A stretch of DNA of 64,000 bases from Hyaloperonospora brassicae (taxonomy: Eukaryota; Oomycota; Peronosporomycetes; Peronosporales; Peronosporaceae). Position 1 is the stretch's first letter. The number at the start of each line of letters is the position of its first letter. The stretch lies in assembly GCA_947650285.1 (NCBI GenBank), contig CANTFL010000363.1, positions 310,001-374,000 of the forward strand, read 5' to 3'. A model generated the notes under the pieces. It saw nothing but the letters and a program-made list of their open reading frames with translations. It had not been told where the DNA came from and searched no databases. The position numbers and the translations under genes were made by a program. Positions 56,075 through 64,000 of this stretch are shown here, piece after piece.

Positions 56075-57538
56075 ATGTCTATGCGAGGTGACTCAAGACC
56101 CACACAGCCTGGTGCTGTGCAAGCCTCTGCGGCAGACGCTTCGTCATCTGCCGCCCCTTCTTCGCCTGCAGCAACAGGTGCTGCAGGTGCACGCGGTATC
56201 ACGCCGCGTGCGCACGATGACCCCGATGTGGAGGCCATCTACTCTGGCGAGTCAGACGTGTCTGACTCGGGCAATGCTCCAGAGGCGTCTCGCTCACCGG
56301 CGACGCCTCAGTATTCGCCAAGACCACTGCCGAACGAACGGACTCGTGATTTGCATCACATTCTGTTCGGCAGTGATGATGATGATGATCTGGGTGGTGA
56401 GTTCTATTCTTCACCACCGCCGGCTCGTGCGTCTTCGCACGAGCGTGATGACGATGGCGCGAGCCGTCGTCAATCTGGGAGCCGTGGTACCAACAAGGGT
56501 ACCACTGTGAAGCGTGATGAGTTGAAGCCGTGGCGTTTGCCCGAACAACTCATCAATAGCCTGTCTCACGAGACAGGCCAACACCATCGAATACCCTTAT
56601 TCGATGCAACCGAGCTTCACGGCTTGAGTTCCAGCGCGAAGAACTTTCGCGCTGAAGAAGAATTTTATCTCGATGTCTTTCTTAGACATCGATGGTACAA
56701 TAGCAACCAAAAGCGTGACAAAACATCGCTTTTGGCTGCGTGGAACACGTTCGTCCAAAACGTCAAGAATTTTGGACGAGATGGGTGGCTCAAGAAACTT
56801 GAGGCAACACGCCTCAGGTTCGAACGGCGAACGCCAACCGGTGCTAGGTACCGGTTGCATTGTTTATCTAGTGAGGCAGGCATTCCTTGCCTCACATGGG
56901 GAGACCCTTGTGCGAGTTGTGTTGACAACTCGCAGCGTGCACATAGGGATGTGTACTCCCTAAATTCGCCCTGGGGAAGGGCACACATCTCGGCTGAGAT
57001 GCGTGACGCGATTGCAAACTTGCAATCCGTCTACAAGCGCCTAGGGCGCGTGTTTACCGATGGGCCACGGGACTCATCGGATGGGTCTCGTCATACTGGC
57101 GGACGAGACCTTCAACATCCATCAACATCTGAGAGCGGGGCTCCCAGCTGTTCCAAGAGGGTGGATAAACCCGCCACTGGACGAGGTAGCTCGTCCTTGA
57201 TCCTGAATCGTCACGGTGATTCAAGATACGCTCCACTAGAAAGCGTTGATCACCGTGAGCATCCACCAAAGGATGTGGTGGAGGAGGAAAGACCTCCTCC
57301 AGATGATTCGGTTCACCATCTCGACCCCTACGAGATGGATCGCGCAGTCGATGAATTGCGCGATGACTTGAAGCACGAGCGCGACCGGCGATACGCTTTT
57401 ACCGATACCGTGCGGAAGAACCGCAACGATCACGAGGCTGATCGGGCGAGGGATCGCGCCGACAGCTTCAGGTCGAGCTGGATGTCCGCTCCCTGTCCGG
57501 CGAGCTGGCAACAGCTCGCGGGGAGATATCTCGGTTGA
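56075..57538 (+). CDS. Antisense ORF (aORF) of element 2, unknown function
   Basis: 487 codons, the counterpart of 45,981-47,447, also read opposite to gag-pol. It differs from the element 1 copy at only a few residues. One difference is a change from DDEAS to DASSS caused by an inverted hairpin loop (56,139-56,144), and there is one codon less near the C-terminus (an in-frame 3-nt deletion at about 57,462). All other indels have been avoided over 1.46 kb. The out-of-frame coiled-coil tail follows in the -1 frame to a TAA at 57,667-57,669. I do not recognise the family. An antisense accessory protein is the working interpretation. Confidence 0.65.
   Translation: MSMRGDSRPTQPGAVQASAADASSSAAPSSPAATGAAGARGITPRAHDDPDVEAIYSGESDVSDSGNAPEASRSPATPQYSPRPLPNERTRDLHHILFGSDDDDDLGGEFYSSPPPARASSHERDDDGASRRQSGSRGTNKGTTVKRDELKPWRLPEQLINSLSHETGQHHRIPLFDATELHGLSSSAKNFRAEEEFYLDVFLRHRWYNSNQKRDKTSLLAAWNTFVQNVKNFGRDGWLKKLEATRLRFERRTPTGARYRLHCLSSEAGIPCLTWGDPCASCVDNSQRAHRDVYSLNSPWGRAHISAEMRDAIANLQSVYKRLGRVFTDGPRDSSDGSRHTGGRDLQHPSTSESGAPSCSKRVDKPATGRGSSSLILNRHGDSRYAPLESVDHREHPPKDVVEEERPPPDDSVHHLDPYEMDRAVDELRDDLKHERDRRYAFTDTVRKNRNDHEADRARDRADSFRSSWMSAPCPASWQQLAGRYLG
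57054..57394 (-). CDS. pol: Chromodomain of element 2 pol
   Basis: Same frame and motifs as in element 1 (RFLVERILNHRDD, WNSWEPRSQ), but the WRGYPP glycine is Val here (WRVYPP). That position is usually Gly in chromodomains, so this copy may be impaired. It is -1 relative to the integrase C-terminal frame and opposite the antisense ORF. Confidence 0.72.
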
Positions 57539-58273
57539 GTTCCGAGGTATCTTATCTGCGCAACCAGACGGATCGTCTGGAGCGCGAACGCAAGAACTTG
57601 ATGGATGTTCTTGAACGTGGGGGCTATCTTCATCGGAAGAAGAAGGCTCGTACTGACAGTACGACCTAAGCCTCCCCACGTAAAACGTAGGATGCGTGCG
57701 CATCCTACGTGGCAATTCGAGTGTGTATGCATTGCCCTTGCGATGCAACACTCGAAATGGCCCAATGTATTTCGGCAGTAGTTTACTACTGCCGACACTA
57801 GTGACTACATGTCCAGGTAAGTTTACCATAGACAGTAGTACTAGGTCGTTAACCTTAAATGAAAGAACATTTGCTCTTCCATTCTTGTCTGCGTTCCGTT
57901 TCTGACGGTCCACCGCATTTGCGGTGGAGTCCTGAACGAAACGGACTACCGCTTCTCGAGTCAGCAGGAAGTTCTCTGCTGACTCTTTGTTTTGTCTGGC
58001 AGTGCGCTTCGTGCGCACTGCTAAGAGATTGCTCTCTTCTTCAGCGAGGTTGTCTTCTTCCTCGCTGACATAATCGTTGGCGATGCTGAATATACCAGCA
58101 TCGTCATCATCATCCGAATCAATAATAGCGTCTTCGCTATTATTGAGATGATCTTCTTCATCGATGTCGACTTGATCGACATCGGCATCATACGTGACGA
58201 CGTTAACGTCGACACGTGATGAGCAAGAGCCAAAACAGTTTTTGCTCGAGCGAGTCCCTCCCCCCTTATCCAA
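57405..58273 (-). CDS. pol: Integrase C-terminal region of element 2
   Basis: The frame is open 57,236-58,273, with the same acidic linker, LTREAVVRFVQDS, and the GPY/F module (KYIGPFRVLHRKGNAY, THPTFYVGRL) as element 1. It is -1 relative to the integrase core. Near its start, the linker DNA contains the perfect palindrome at 58,198-58,211 that is imperfect in element 1. Confidence 0.75.
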
Positions 58274-60633
58274 GAGTCACACTCTATAAGGGTGGGCACT
58301 CGTGGATGGCGTAGGCCATTCACGTAAAACGGTGTGTGCTGTGTTGAAGCATGCACCGAATTATTGATGGCGAATTCAACCATGGGTAGGAATTCGCTCC
58401 AACTCGGAAACGAGTGGACATATCCTCGAAGAATCTCTTCGAGGACACGGTTCGCACGTTCCGTCTGACCATCTGTTTCTGGATGGTCAGAAGTGGACAT
58501 CTTCAATCGTGTTCCGAGAGTACGGAACACGGTTTGCCAAAATTCCGCCGTGAACCGAGGGTCACGGTCGGATACGAGTTCACGGGGTAACCCGTGGAGT
58601 CTAAAGACCGTGTCTAGAAAGACACGAGCACAACCTTGAGCCTTGATTGACTCAGGGACAGCAGCAAGATGGACCATCTTGCTGAATCGGTCCACAAACA
58701 CAAGAATACCATTATTCTTGTGAGCGTCTTCGGGAAACCCGAAGACGAAGTCCATTGAAACGGACTGCCAGCACTCTGTCGGAACAGGCAGAGGCTGCAA
58801 TGGCGCACGGGATGAAGGACTAGGCTTCACCCGTTGACAAACTTTGCAAGCACGGATGTACTTGCGAACAAACTGATACTGGCGGGGCCAGTAAAAGTCG
58901 CGACTTACCGTGAGGTAAGTCTTTTCTCCACCACGATGGCCGCTTGTTGGGGCATCGTGACACTCGTACATGATGCCTAATAGCAAATCATGATGAGCGG
59001 GTACGACGACACGAGGCGTGTCGTCGGCAACAGCTGTATCGTACAGCAATCCGTTGCGTGTACTATACCGATCCGATGAGGATCGGTACAAAGCCGGTAA
59101 ATCCCTCATGGATTTACTGGATGGATTCACCAGATGATCCATCAATCGCAGAAGATCCTTATCTTCCGCGTATGCCTTTCGTACGTCGTCAAGTAAGCTT
59201 GACGACGGGACACTGACTGACAGTGTCGCAACAGTGGGTTTATCCTCACTGTTGGATTGTGCGTCCGGCTCGAAATCGGGCCGGCGCGAAAGAGCATCCG
59301 CGACGACATTGAGTCGTCCCGGTTTATACTCCACGGAGAAGTTATACTCCGCGAAGAAAGACAGCCACCTCGCCATTCTTTGCGAGAGGTGTGGGCTTTT
59401 TACGGCCGTGCGTAATGACGCATGGTCCGTGTAGACAACAAACGGTCTATCTCCCAAGAGATAGACGCGAAATTTAGCCAGTGCGTATTTCATGGCAAGG
59501 AGTTCCTTGTCATGCACTGGGTAATTACGCTCAGCTGCTTGCAGCTGACGCGATTGATAACAGATGACGCGCTCCGCGCCATCTGCATCGAACTGCATTA
59601 ACGCACAGCCGATTGCGAAATCGCTGGCGTCACAGACCACATGAAATGGTCTGTCCTGATCTGCAATCGCCAAGATCGGCGATTGCATCAAGCTTTGCTT
59701 GATACCTTCAAAGGAACGCTGGCACTCAGCGTTCCATGACCACTTGACATTTTTCTTGAGCAAGCAAGAAAGATGAACAGTCATCTCGGCGTAGTTGCGC
59801 GAGTACTTGTGCAAGTACGCCGCAAGACCAAGGAACTTCCTTAGTCCCTTGACATCGACTGGCACTGGCCAGTCGGTGATCGCCTTGATCTTTTCGGGAT
59901 CAGGGCGTACGCCGTGTTTACCCACGATGCACCCAAGAAGTGGTATTTCGCTAGCCGCGAATATACACTTCTTGAGGTTGGCGTACAACTTATACTTGCG
60001 CATAAGTTGAAGAACCTGACGAACGTGAGTTCTGTGAACTTCAACGTCCGTCTTTCCGTCCATAGCCCGGCTATGGACGAACACATCGTCGAAGTAACTC
60101 GGTGCGAAGTCTCGCACCGGTCTCAACAGATTTGTAACACATCTGTTGAATGTTGCAGGGGCATTACTCAGCCCCTGTGGCATCACTAGCCACTCCCACA
60201 GCATCCCGCTGGGGGTACTCACTGCCGTGAACGGGACGTCCCGTTCACGCATAAGGATCTGATAGAATCCATCCATCAGATCCATGGACGAAAAGATGGT
60301 ACTCTTTGACATACCATCTATGATTACGTCCTTCCTCGGTATCGGCGTCTGAGCCGGTACCGTTGCAGCATTCAACTTGTTGAATGCGTGCACTATCCGC
60401 CACCCTCCTGTGGCCTTTCGCACACAGAAGGTCGGAGAGCTGTGAGGGGATGTTGATTCCCTCACATGGCCCCCTGCTAAGCGATCGGCAAAGAACTTGT
60501 CGATCGCTATCACTTGTTCACGAGGCAGTGGCCACTGCTTCATGACACAGTATTTCGAGCCCGGTTTGAGCTCGATCTCGTGTCGAGTGCCTTTGTCCTT
60601 AGGCAACTCGCAAGGTACGGATTCAGGGAACAC
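58021..60633 (-). CDS. pol: Reverse transcriptase - RNase H - integrase core, element 2
   Basis: 870 codons open, beginning downstream of a private TAA (60,643-60,645, Glu codon changed to stop) that cuts off the first ~58 codons present in element 1. RT YFDD, the four RNase H acidic residues, the HHCC finger and the DD35E integrase triad are all intact. Scattered differences from element 1 include a Tyr-to-Asp change and Arg changes near the integrase zinc finger (HHDLLLGIMYECHD). The last ~60 codons are in the wrong frame, as in element 1. No genuine start codon is expected. Confidence 0.92.
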   Translation of the reverse strand: MFPESVPCELPKDKGTRHEIELKPGSKYCVMKQWPLPREQVIAIDKFFADRLAGGHVRESTSPHSSPTFCVRKATGGWRIVHAFNKLNAATVPAQTPIPRKDVIIDGMSKSTIFSSMDLMDGFYQILMRERDVPFTAVSTPSGMLWEWLVMPQGLSNAPATFNRCVTNLLRPVRDFAPSYFDDVFVHSRAMDGKTDVEVHRTHVRQVLQLMRKYKLYANLKKCIFAASEIPLLGCIVGKHGVRPDPEKIKAITDWPVPVDVKGLRKFLGLAAYLHKYSRNYAEMTVHLSCLLKKNVKWSWNAECQRSFEGIKQSLMQSPILAIADQDRPFHVVCDASDFAIGCALMQFDADGAERVICYQSRQLQAAERNYPVHDKELLAMKYALAKFRVYLLGDRPFVVYTDHASLRTAVKSPHLSQRMARWLSFFAEYNFSVEYKPGRLNVVADALSRRPDFEPDAQSNSEDKPTVATLSVSVPSSSLLDDVRKAYAEDKDLLRLMDHLVNPSSKSMRDLPALYRSSSDRYSTRNGLLYDTAVADDTPRVVVPAHHDLLLGIMYECHDAPTSGHRGGEKTYLTVSRDFYWPRQYQFVRKYIRACKVCQRVKPSPSSRAPLQPLPVPTECWQSVSMDFVFGFPEDAHKNNGILVFVDRFSKMVHLAAVPESIKAQGCARVFLDTVFRLHGLPRELVSDRDPRFTAEFWQTVFRTLGTRLKMSTSDHPETDGQTERANRVLEEILRGYVHSFPSWSEFLPMVEFAINNSVHASTQHTPFYVNGLRHPRVPTLIECDSWIRGEGLARAKTVLALAHHVSTLTSSRMMPMSIKSTSMKKIISIIAKTLLLIRMMMTMLVYSASPTIMSARKKTTSLKKRAIS

Positions 60634-60834
60634 ATCCCTGAATTAGATCAAATCCTTATACAAAGGATTTGCCTGAAGTGACTCCCAGGATTGGGACGCG
60701 TATCGCTCAATCCGAGTCTTCTCATAGAGGACACTTTTGTCCATCGATGAGCTGCTGAGAACCCGTTTGTTCTCAGCAAATACTGTTGCCGACCGAATGT
60801 CGGTCACATACTCGTCCTCTGTGACGAGTATTCA

Positions 60835-61949
60835 GATCTGCTTGACTTTGCCACTACGCAGATCACGCAAGAACCGTTTCGGTTCTAGCGTTGGCAACTG
60901 AGTTATCTCCGAAGTCAACTTCGGAGGCGCAATCAGATCAAGCGTATAAGCGCCTACGCTTGATCCGTCATTAACCAAGACGTTCAACGTCTCGGTTTCT
61001 TCCTGGGAACTTGCTTCCACAGGTTGCTGAGGGCCTGATCCCTCAGCAAGCAACTCTTGAGGAATTCCTTCCTCAAGTACGTGGGGACTTATTCCCTCGA
61101 CGTCTTCCGACTGTGGCTGTGCAACCACAGTCAGGAACCGATCCTCTACGGTCGACTCTCCAGTCGACCTAGGATTTTCATGTTGCCCCTTGGGGGCAAC
61201 AGGTTTATTTCTTCTAAGATGCTGCCCGCTAGGCATGCATCCATGTCCCGGTCCACTCGACTTATTCGAGTGGTGGACCTTCGGCGCAGCCTGTACTTCT
61301 GTACAGCCGCCGGGAGCTTGCTCCACAGTGTAGTGATCAACTACACTGTGATCTTGTGCAGTCGTGCTAACGACCGTACCGCAAGTGAGGCCATCGCACT
61401 CACTCGCAGAACACCCACACGCTTGTGGACCCTCCAAGATGTTCATCAGATGACCATCTGATGAACAAGCAGCAGGCATCTTCACGGATCGATGCTGCCA
61501 GCTCACCCTTGGCTCGTATTTTCTGAGCCAAGGTAATCCCAGGATGACATCAAATTTGTCATCCAGATCTAGTACGATGAAATCATCATCGTACTGTTCG
61601 CCCTCTAACGTGTAGTGGATTCCTACTACACGTTTCTCAACGGTTATCGATGCGCCTGTTGCAAGGCGCACCGTCATCCTTGTGAGGGGAATGTCGCGCT
61701 CAACGAACTTGAGCCTACGACCCTCTAGTGACTGGCATCGAACAAAGTTGTTCGACGTCCCACAGTCTACTAGGGCACGAAGCGACAAATCATTTGTCGC
61801 TTCCAACTTCAAGGTGATGAGCGAAACGTCATCACCAGGTGCAGAGACACACAATGACTGTGTATCTGGAGCAACTTTCGTCAAGAGATCAGCAAATTCT
61901 CTTGAGGTTGCTGGATCAGTAGGGCGCTCCGCCCCTACTGACCCCGACC
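60835..61949 (-). CDS. Aspartic protease and linker, element 2
   Basis: As element 1, with the active site ALVDCGTSNNF and DVILGLPWLRKY, but without the private stop, so the frame runs on through EITQLPTLEPKRFL and RSGKVKQI to the TGA at 60,832-60,834. That TGA is shared by both young copies; the old copy has a sense codon there. On the coding strand a 9-bp hairpin (atactcgtc/gacgagtat) starts directly after the TGA. It is entered from gag by the -1 site at 61,950-61,956. Confidence 0.85.
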
Positions 61950-61956
61950 ATTTTTT
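61916..61956 (-). promoter_or_regulatory. Candidate -1 ribosomal frameshift signal, element 2
   Basis: Slippery A AAA AAT at 61,950-61,956, an 8-nt spacer, then the same 11-bp bulged stem at 61,916-61,941. Unchanged from element 1. Confidence 0.7.
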
Positions 61957-63089
61957 GATGGTCCGTCTCGCTGTTGCGGCTTCGCAACAGCGCTGGACCC
62001 ACGCCCATTGCCCTTTCTGGCGAATGGTCGTCCATTTCGCTCAGTACTGTTTGGTACTGGGCGTGGAGCACTACACTCGTATGCGTAGTGCCCTAACTTC
62101 TGACAGCGATTGCACCTCTGCAATCGCTTGTTGTTTGTAGAGCGAGGTCTCTCGCTCTCAACATAGCAGAGGTCCATTGGTTCTGGACCTCCGATCTCTT
62201 GTCGTCTCGGTGGACGGTAAGAGTTTGAGCTAGCATGAGCCTGTCTCATGCTAAAGTCTTCCTGTTCCGCGGCTGATATCGCTTCTTCAAGCGTATTCAG
62301 ATCAAGGCGGAACAGGTGGCTCCTGACGGGCCCTTCTGCGAGCCCTTGCATGAACACCGTAATCAACGTGTGTTCATGAACTGGGTTTGCAGTTATACTA
62401 CTCGCAAGGAGTCGTATATGTTGTGCGTAAGCGTGCACATCACGCTTACCCTGCTTGAGTTTCAGGAGCTCTGAACGAGCCCTGAACTCAGCACGTGGCG
62501 GCTCAAACGTTTGTCTGAGCCGGGACTTGAAGTCATCTAGCGACCTAAACACGTTTGGGTCGCTACTCTCGAGTCCCAGGGACCAAGTTTTGGCACGCCC
62601 TGCCAAGTGGGTCTGAGCAAATGTGAGTTTCATTTGCTCATCTTCGACGCGACGAGCCCTTAGGGCTCTGTCGAGTTCGACAAACCATAGTAACAGGGAG
62701 TCCTCCGGGACTCCACTGTACTTGGAGATGTCGACTTTCATCACTTCGGGACGACGCGCATGCGCCGTCCCGCCCACAGCAGCATGGAATTGCTGCTGTC
62801 TCAACAGCTCCGTCTGTTGAGCACCGAGTTCTCTCAACTGCTCGGCCTGTTGAGAGCCTTGCTGGTGAAGCAAGGCTACTTTCTCCCTCTCGAGAGCAAG
62901 TTCATTGTGAATGAACTTGGCGATAGCAGCATGTTGTTGGTCTCTGTCTAGAGACTCCAACATGGTGCTGACGACGAGTTCGCCTACGGTAGAACTCATT
63001 CGTTCTACCGCACCCCATTCGATGTCACTCAAATGGGTAAACCCTTCACGCGTGGCGTGAAAGGTGTCTTCTTCATCCAACATGTTCAT
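61935..63089 (-). CDS. gag: Gag, element 2
   Basis: 384 codons from ATG at 63,089, with the same sequence as element 1 Gag as far as I can compare. Coiled-coil N-terminus (about 45-100), Gag core (about 110-285), CCHC knuckle (Cys326, Cys329, His334, Cys339) and a basic tail. It is intact. Because both copies have intact Gag but interrupted Pol, they could still package and be mobilised by enzymes supplied from another copy. Confidence 0.93.
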   Translation of the reverse strand: MNMLDEEDTFHATREGFTHLSDIEWGAVERMSSTVGELVVSTMLESLDRDQQHAAIAKFIHNELALEREKVALLHQQGSQQAEQLRELGAQQTELLRQQQFHAAVGGTAHARRPEVMKVDISKYSGVPEDSLLLWFVELDRALRARRVEDEQMKLTFAQTHLAGRAKTWSLGLESSDPNVFRSLDDFKSRLRQTFEPPRAEFRARSELLKLKQGKRDVHAYAQHIRLLASSITANPVHEHTLITVFMQGLAEGPVRSHLFRLDLNTLEEAISAAEQEDFSMRQAHASSNSYRPPRRQEIGGPEPMDLCYVESERPRSTNNKRLQRCNRCQKLGHYAYECSAPRPVPNSTERNGRPFARKGNGRGSSAVAKPQQRDGPSKNGRGQ

Positions 63090-63123
63090 GTTGGATGATG
63101 TGGTCCTTGGAAGGACTACAAAG

Positions 63124-63131
63124 TGCTACCA
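63124..63131 (-). promoter_or_regulatory. Primer binding site, element 2
   Basis: tggtagca on the minus strand, two bases after the 5' LTR, as in element 1. It fits the 3' end of initiator tRNA-Met over 8 nt. Confidence 0.6.
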
Positions 63132-63133
63132 GG

Positions 63134-63523
63134 TGTAACGGGGCACACCCTTGCGTAACTTAACGCAAGGGATTTGGGTGCCCCGACGGACGTACACGTG
63201 GCGAGCGAGGAAGCGTAGGTAGGGTAAAAGTAGAACTGTTATGTTAATAAATTAAGTCTTTAAACTACTGTCTCTTCGTTTGACTTAATTCAATCATACT
63301 AATATAACTGCATGTATGGTGACGTCTCGTCACCACTCATTGCGCGCGTCTTGCGGCGATTGGTGGGTTGATATCATCACGATATCAACCAATGAACAGA
63401 CCCTTTGGTCGACCCTTCAATATCATCACTTTGGTGATATTGTTTAAAGAATATTCATCTTTATATTCTTTATTGTCACTTTCCTTAAAGTGACAATTTC
63501 ATGTAACGGGCTGCCCCGTTACA
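63134..63523 (-). mobile_element. 5' LTR of element 2
   Basis: 390 bp, tgtaacggggca...tgccccgttaca. It differs from the 3' LTR at about three positions (for example ttatgttaat against ttatattaat, and atcatcac against atcaccac), indicating a recent insertion. Confidence 0.95.
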
Positions 63524-63528
63524 ATTAC
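63524..63528. repeat. Target-site duplication of element 2, right copy
   Basis: attac, identical to 55,550-55,554. Confidence 0.95.
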
Positions 63529-64000
63529 ACGTTGGTTGGTAACCGGCAAACCATGTTAGGACACCTTGGGGATGATCACATTAAATCTGATATTAGGACA
63601 CCTTATCAGTTGTGAGAAGCTGATGTGTGTCAGCCATCAAATACAAGATCTTCAAGAAGGTACTAATCAAAACATTAGTGGTTCAATCAAGTAAGTTTGG
63701 GCAAAGGGGTTATTTCACAATAAAAACAATAGAAAATTCAGTTCCTCTTTAGTCTGTGATAGACATGTACCTTCTTAAGGTGTTTTCGGTCGTATGCGAG
63801 TCAAGTCTTGTCGAGACTCAGGCTCAGAATCCTCAGAACAATGTGCAGTCGTCTCGCTGAACCGTTCAGGTCCCTTAAAGAAGGGTCTTGAGCTTTAAGC
63901 TCGTTAAGTAGCAGGGGTGAGTTCTTTTAAAGAGCTATCTTTCTCGTTTAGCATAAATCCTTCCCCTGGCTAGGATACGTGCTAGCTCCGCTCCGCTTAT
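63529..64000. other. Window end; possible start of another LTR
   Basis: At 63,554 the sequence tgttaggacacc begins, and ttaggacacctta recurs about 35 bp later. Starts of this type are common for Ty1/copia LTRs. An aataaaa-like word lies near 63,720. The element, if real, continues past the window and cannot be confirmed. No gene is seen. Confidence 0.3.

Larger units (their letters stand above)
55555..63523 (-). mobile_element. Element 2: full-length Ty3/gypsy chromovirus, minus strand
   Basis: 7,969 bp, nearly identical to element 1 and in the same orientation 2.1 kb away, but with a different target duplication, so it is a separate insertion and not a tandem duplication. Its LTRs differ at about three sites. 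It lacks the private TAG of element 1 but has its own TAA in the RT N-terminal part (60,643-60,645). The TGA between protease and RT and both -1 steps in pol are shared with element 1. Neither copy therefore has an uninterrupted pol. Confidence 0.95.

Overview
The window looks like a transposon-rich, gene-poor stretch of an oomycete genome, probably a Phytophthora or downy-mildew relative. The inference rests on the style of the Ty3/gypsy chromoviruses, on degenerate hAT-like, MULE-like and DDE transposases of types common in oomycetes, and on one small secreted six-cysteine protein resembling the oomycete PcF/SCR class. No species can be named from the sequence alone.

Layout. Positions 1-25,800 are mostly AT-rich, without recognisable host genes. 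They hold a decayed hAT-like transposase (minus, 9.25-10.86 kb) and scattered copies of an unclassified ~1.3 kb repeat, here called R2 (about 1.4-3.2, 15.6, 18.9-20.2, 21.5-24.1 and 28.9-29.8 kb, both orientations), plus one orphan gypsy LTR (20,214-20,655). Next come a decayed DDE transposase (plus, 25.8-27.96 kb) and an old gypsy element without its 3' LTR (minus, 29,842-37,981) that carries a SINE-like insert. After these lie an 87-bp near-perfect palindrome (38,964-39,050) and a MULE pseudogene (plus, 41.6-43.35 kb). Two young, nearly identical, full-length gypsy copies on the minus strand follow: element 1 (45,462-53,434, target duplication cgctc) and element 2 (55,555-63,523, target duplication attac). 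Element 1 sits just upstream of the start codon of the only plausible host gene (53,451-53,666).

How the retroelement is organised (minus strand): 5' LTR, tRNA primer site, gag, a candidate -1 frameshift into protease, an in-frame TGA, RT-RNase H-integrase core, a -1 step to the integrase C-terminus, another -1 step to a chromodomain, polypurine tract, 3' LTR. A ~490-codon ORF runs the opposite way from just inside the 3' LTR.

The most unusual signal is that the whole family, LTRs and coding sequence alike, is tiled with short inverted repeats, often 8-11 bp arms every 20-50 bp. Comparing the three copies shows these inverted repeats are active in sequence change: a hairpin loop is flipped between elements 1 and 2, a quasi-palindrome has become perfect in element 2, a 96-bp protease segment is inverted in place in the old copy, and paired arm substitutions preserve base pairing. 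All comparisons were made by eye.
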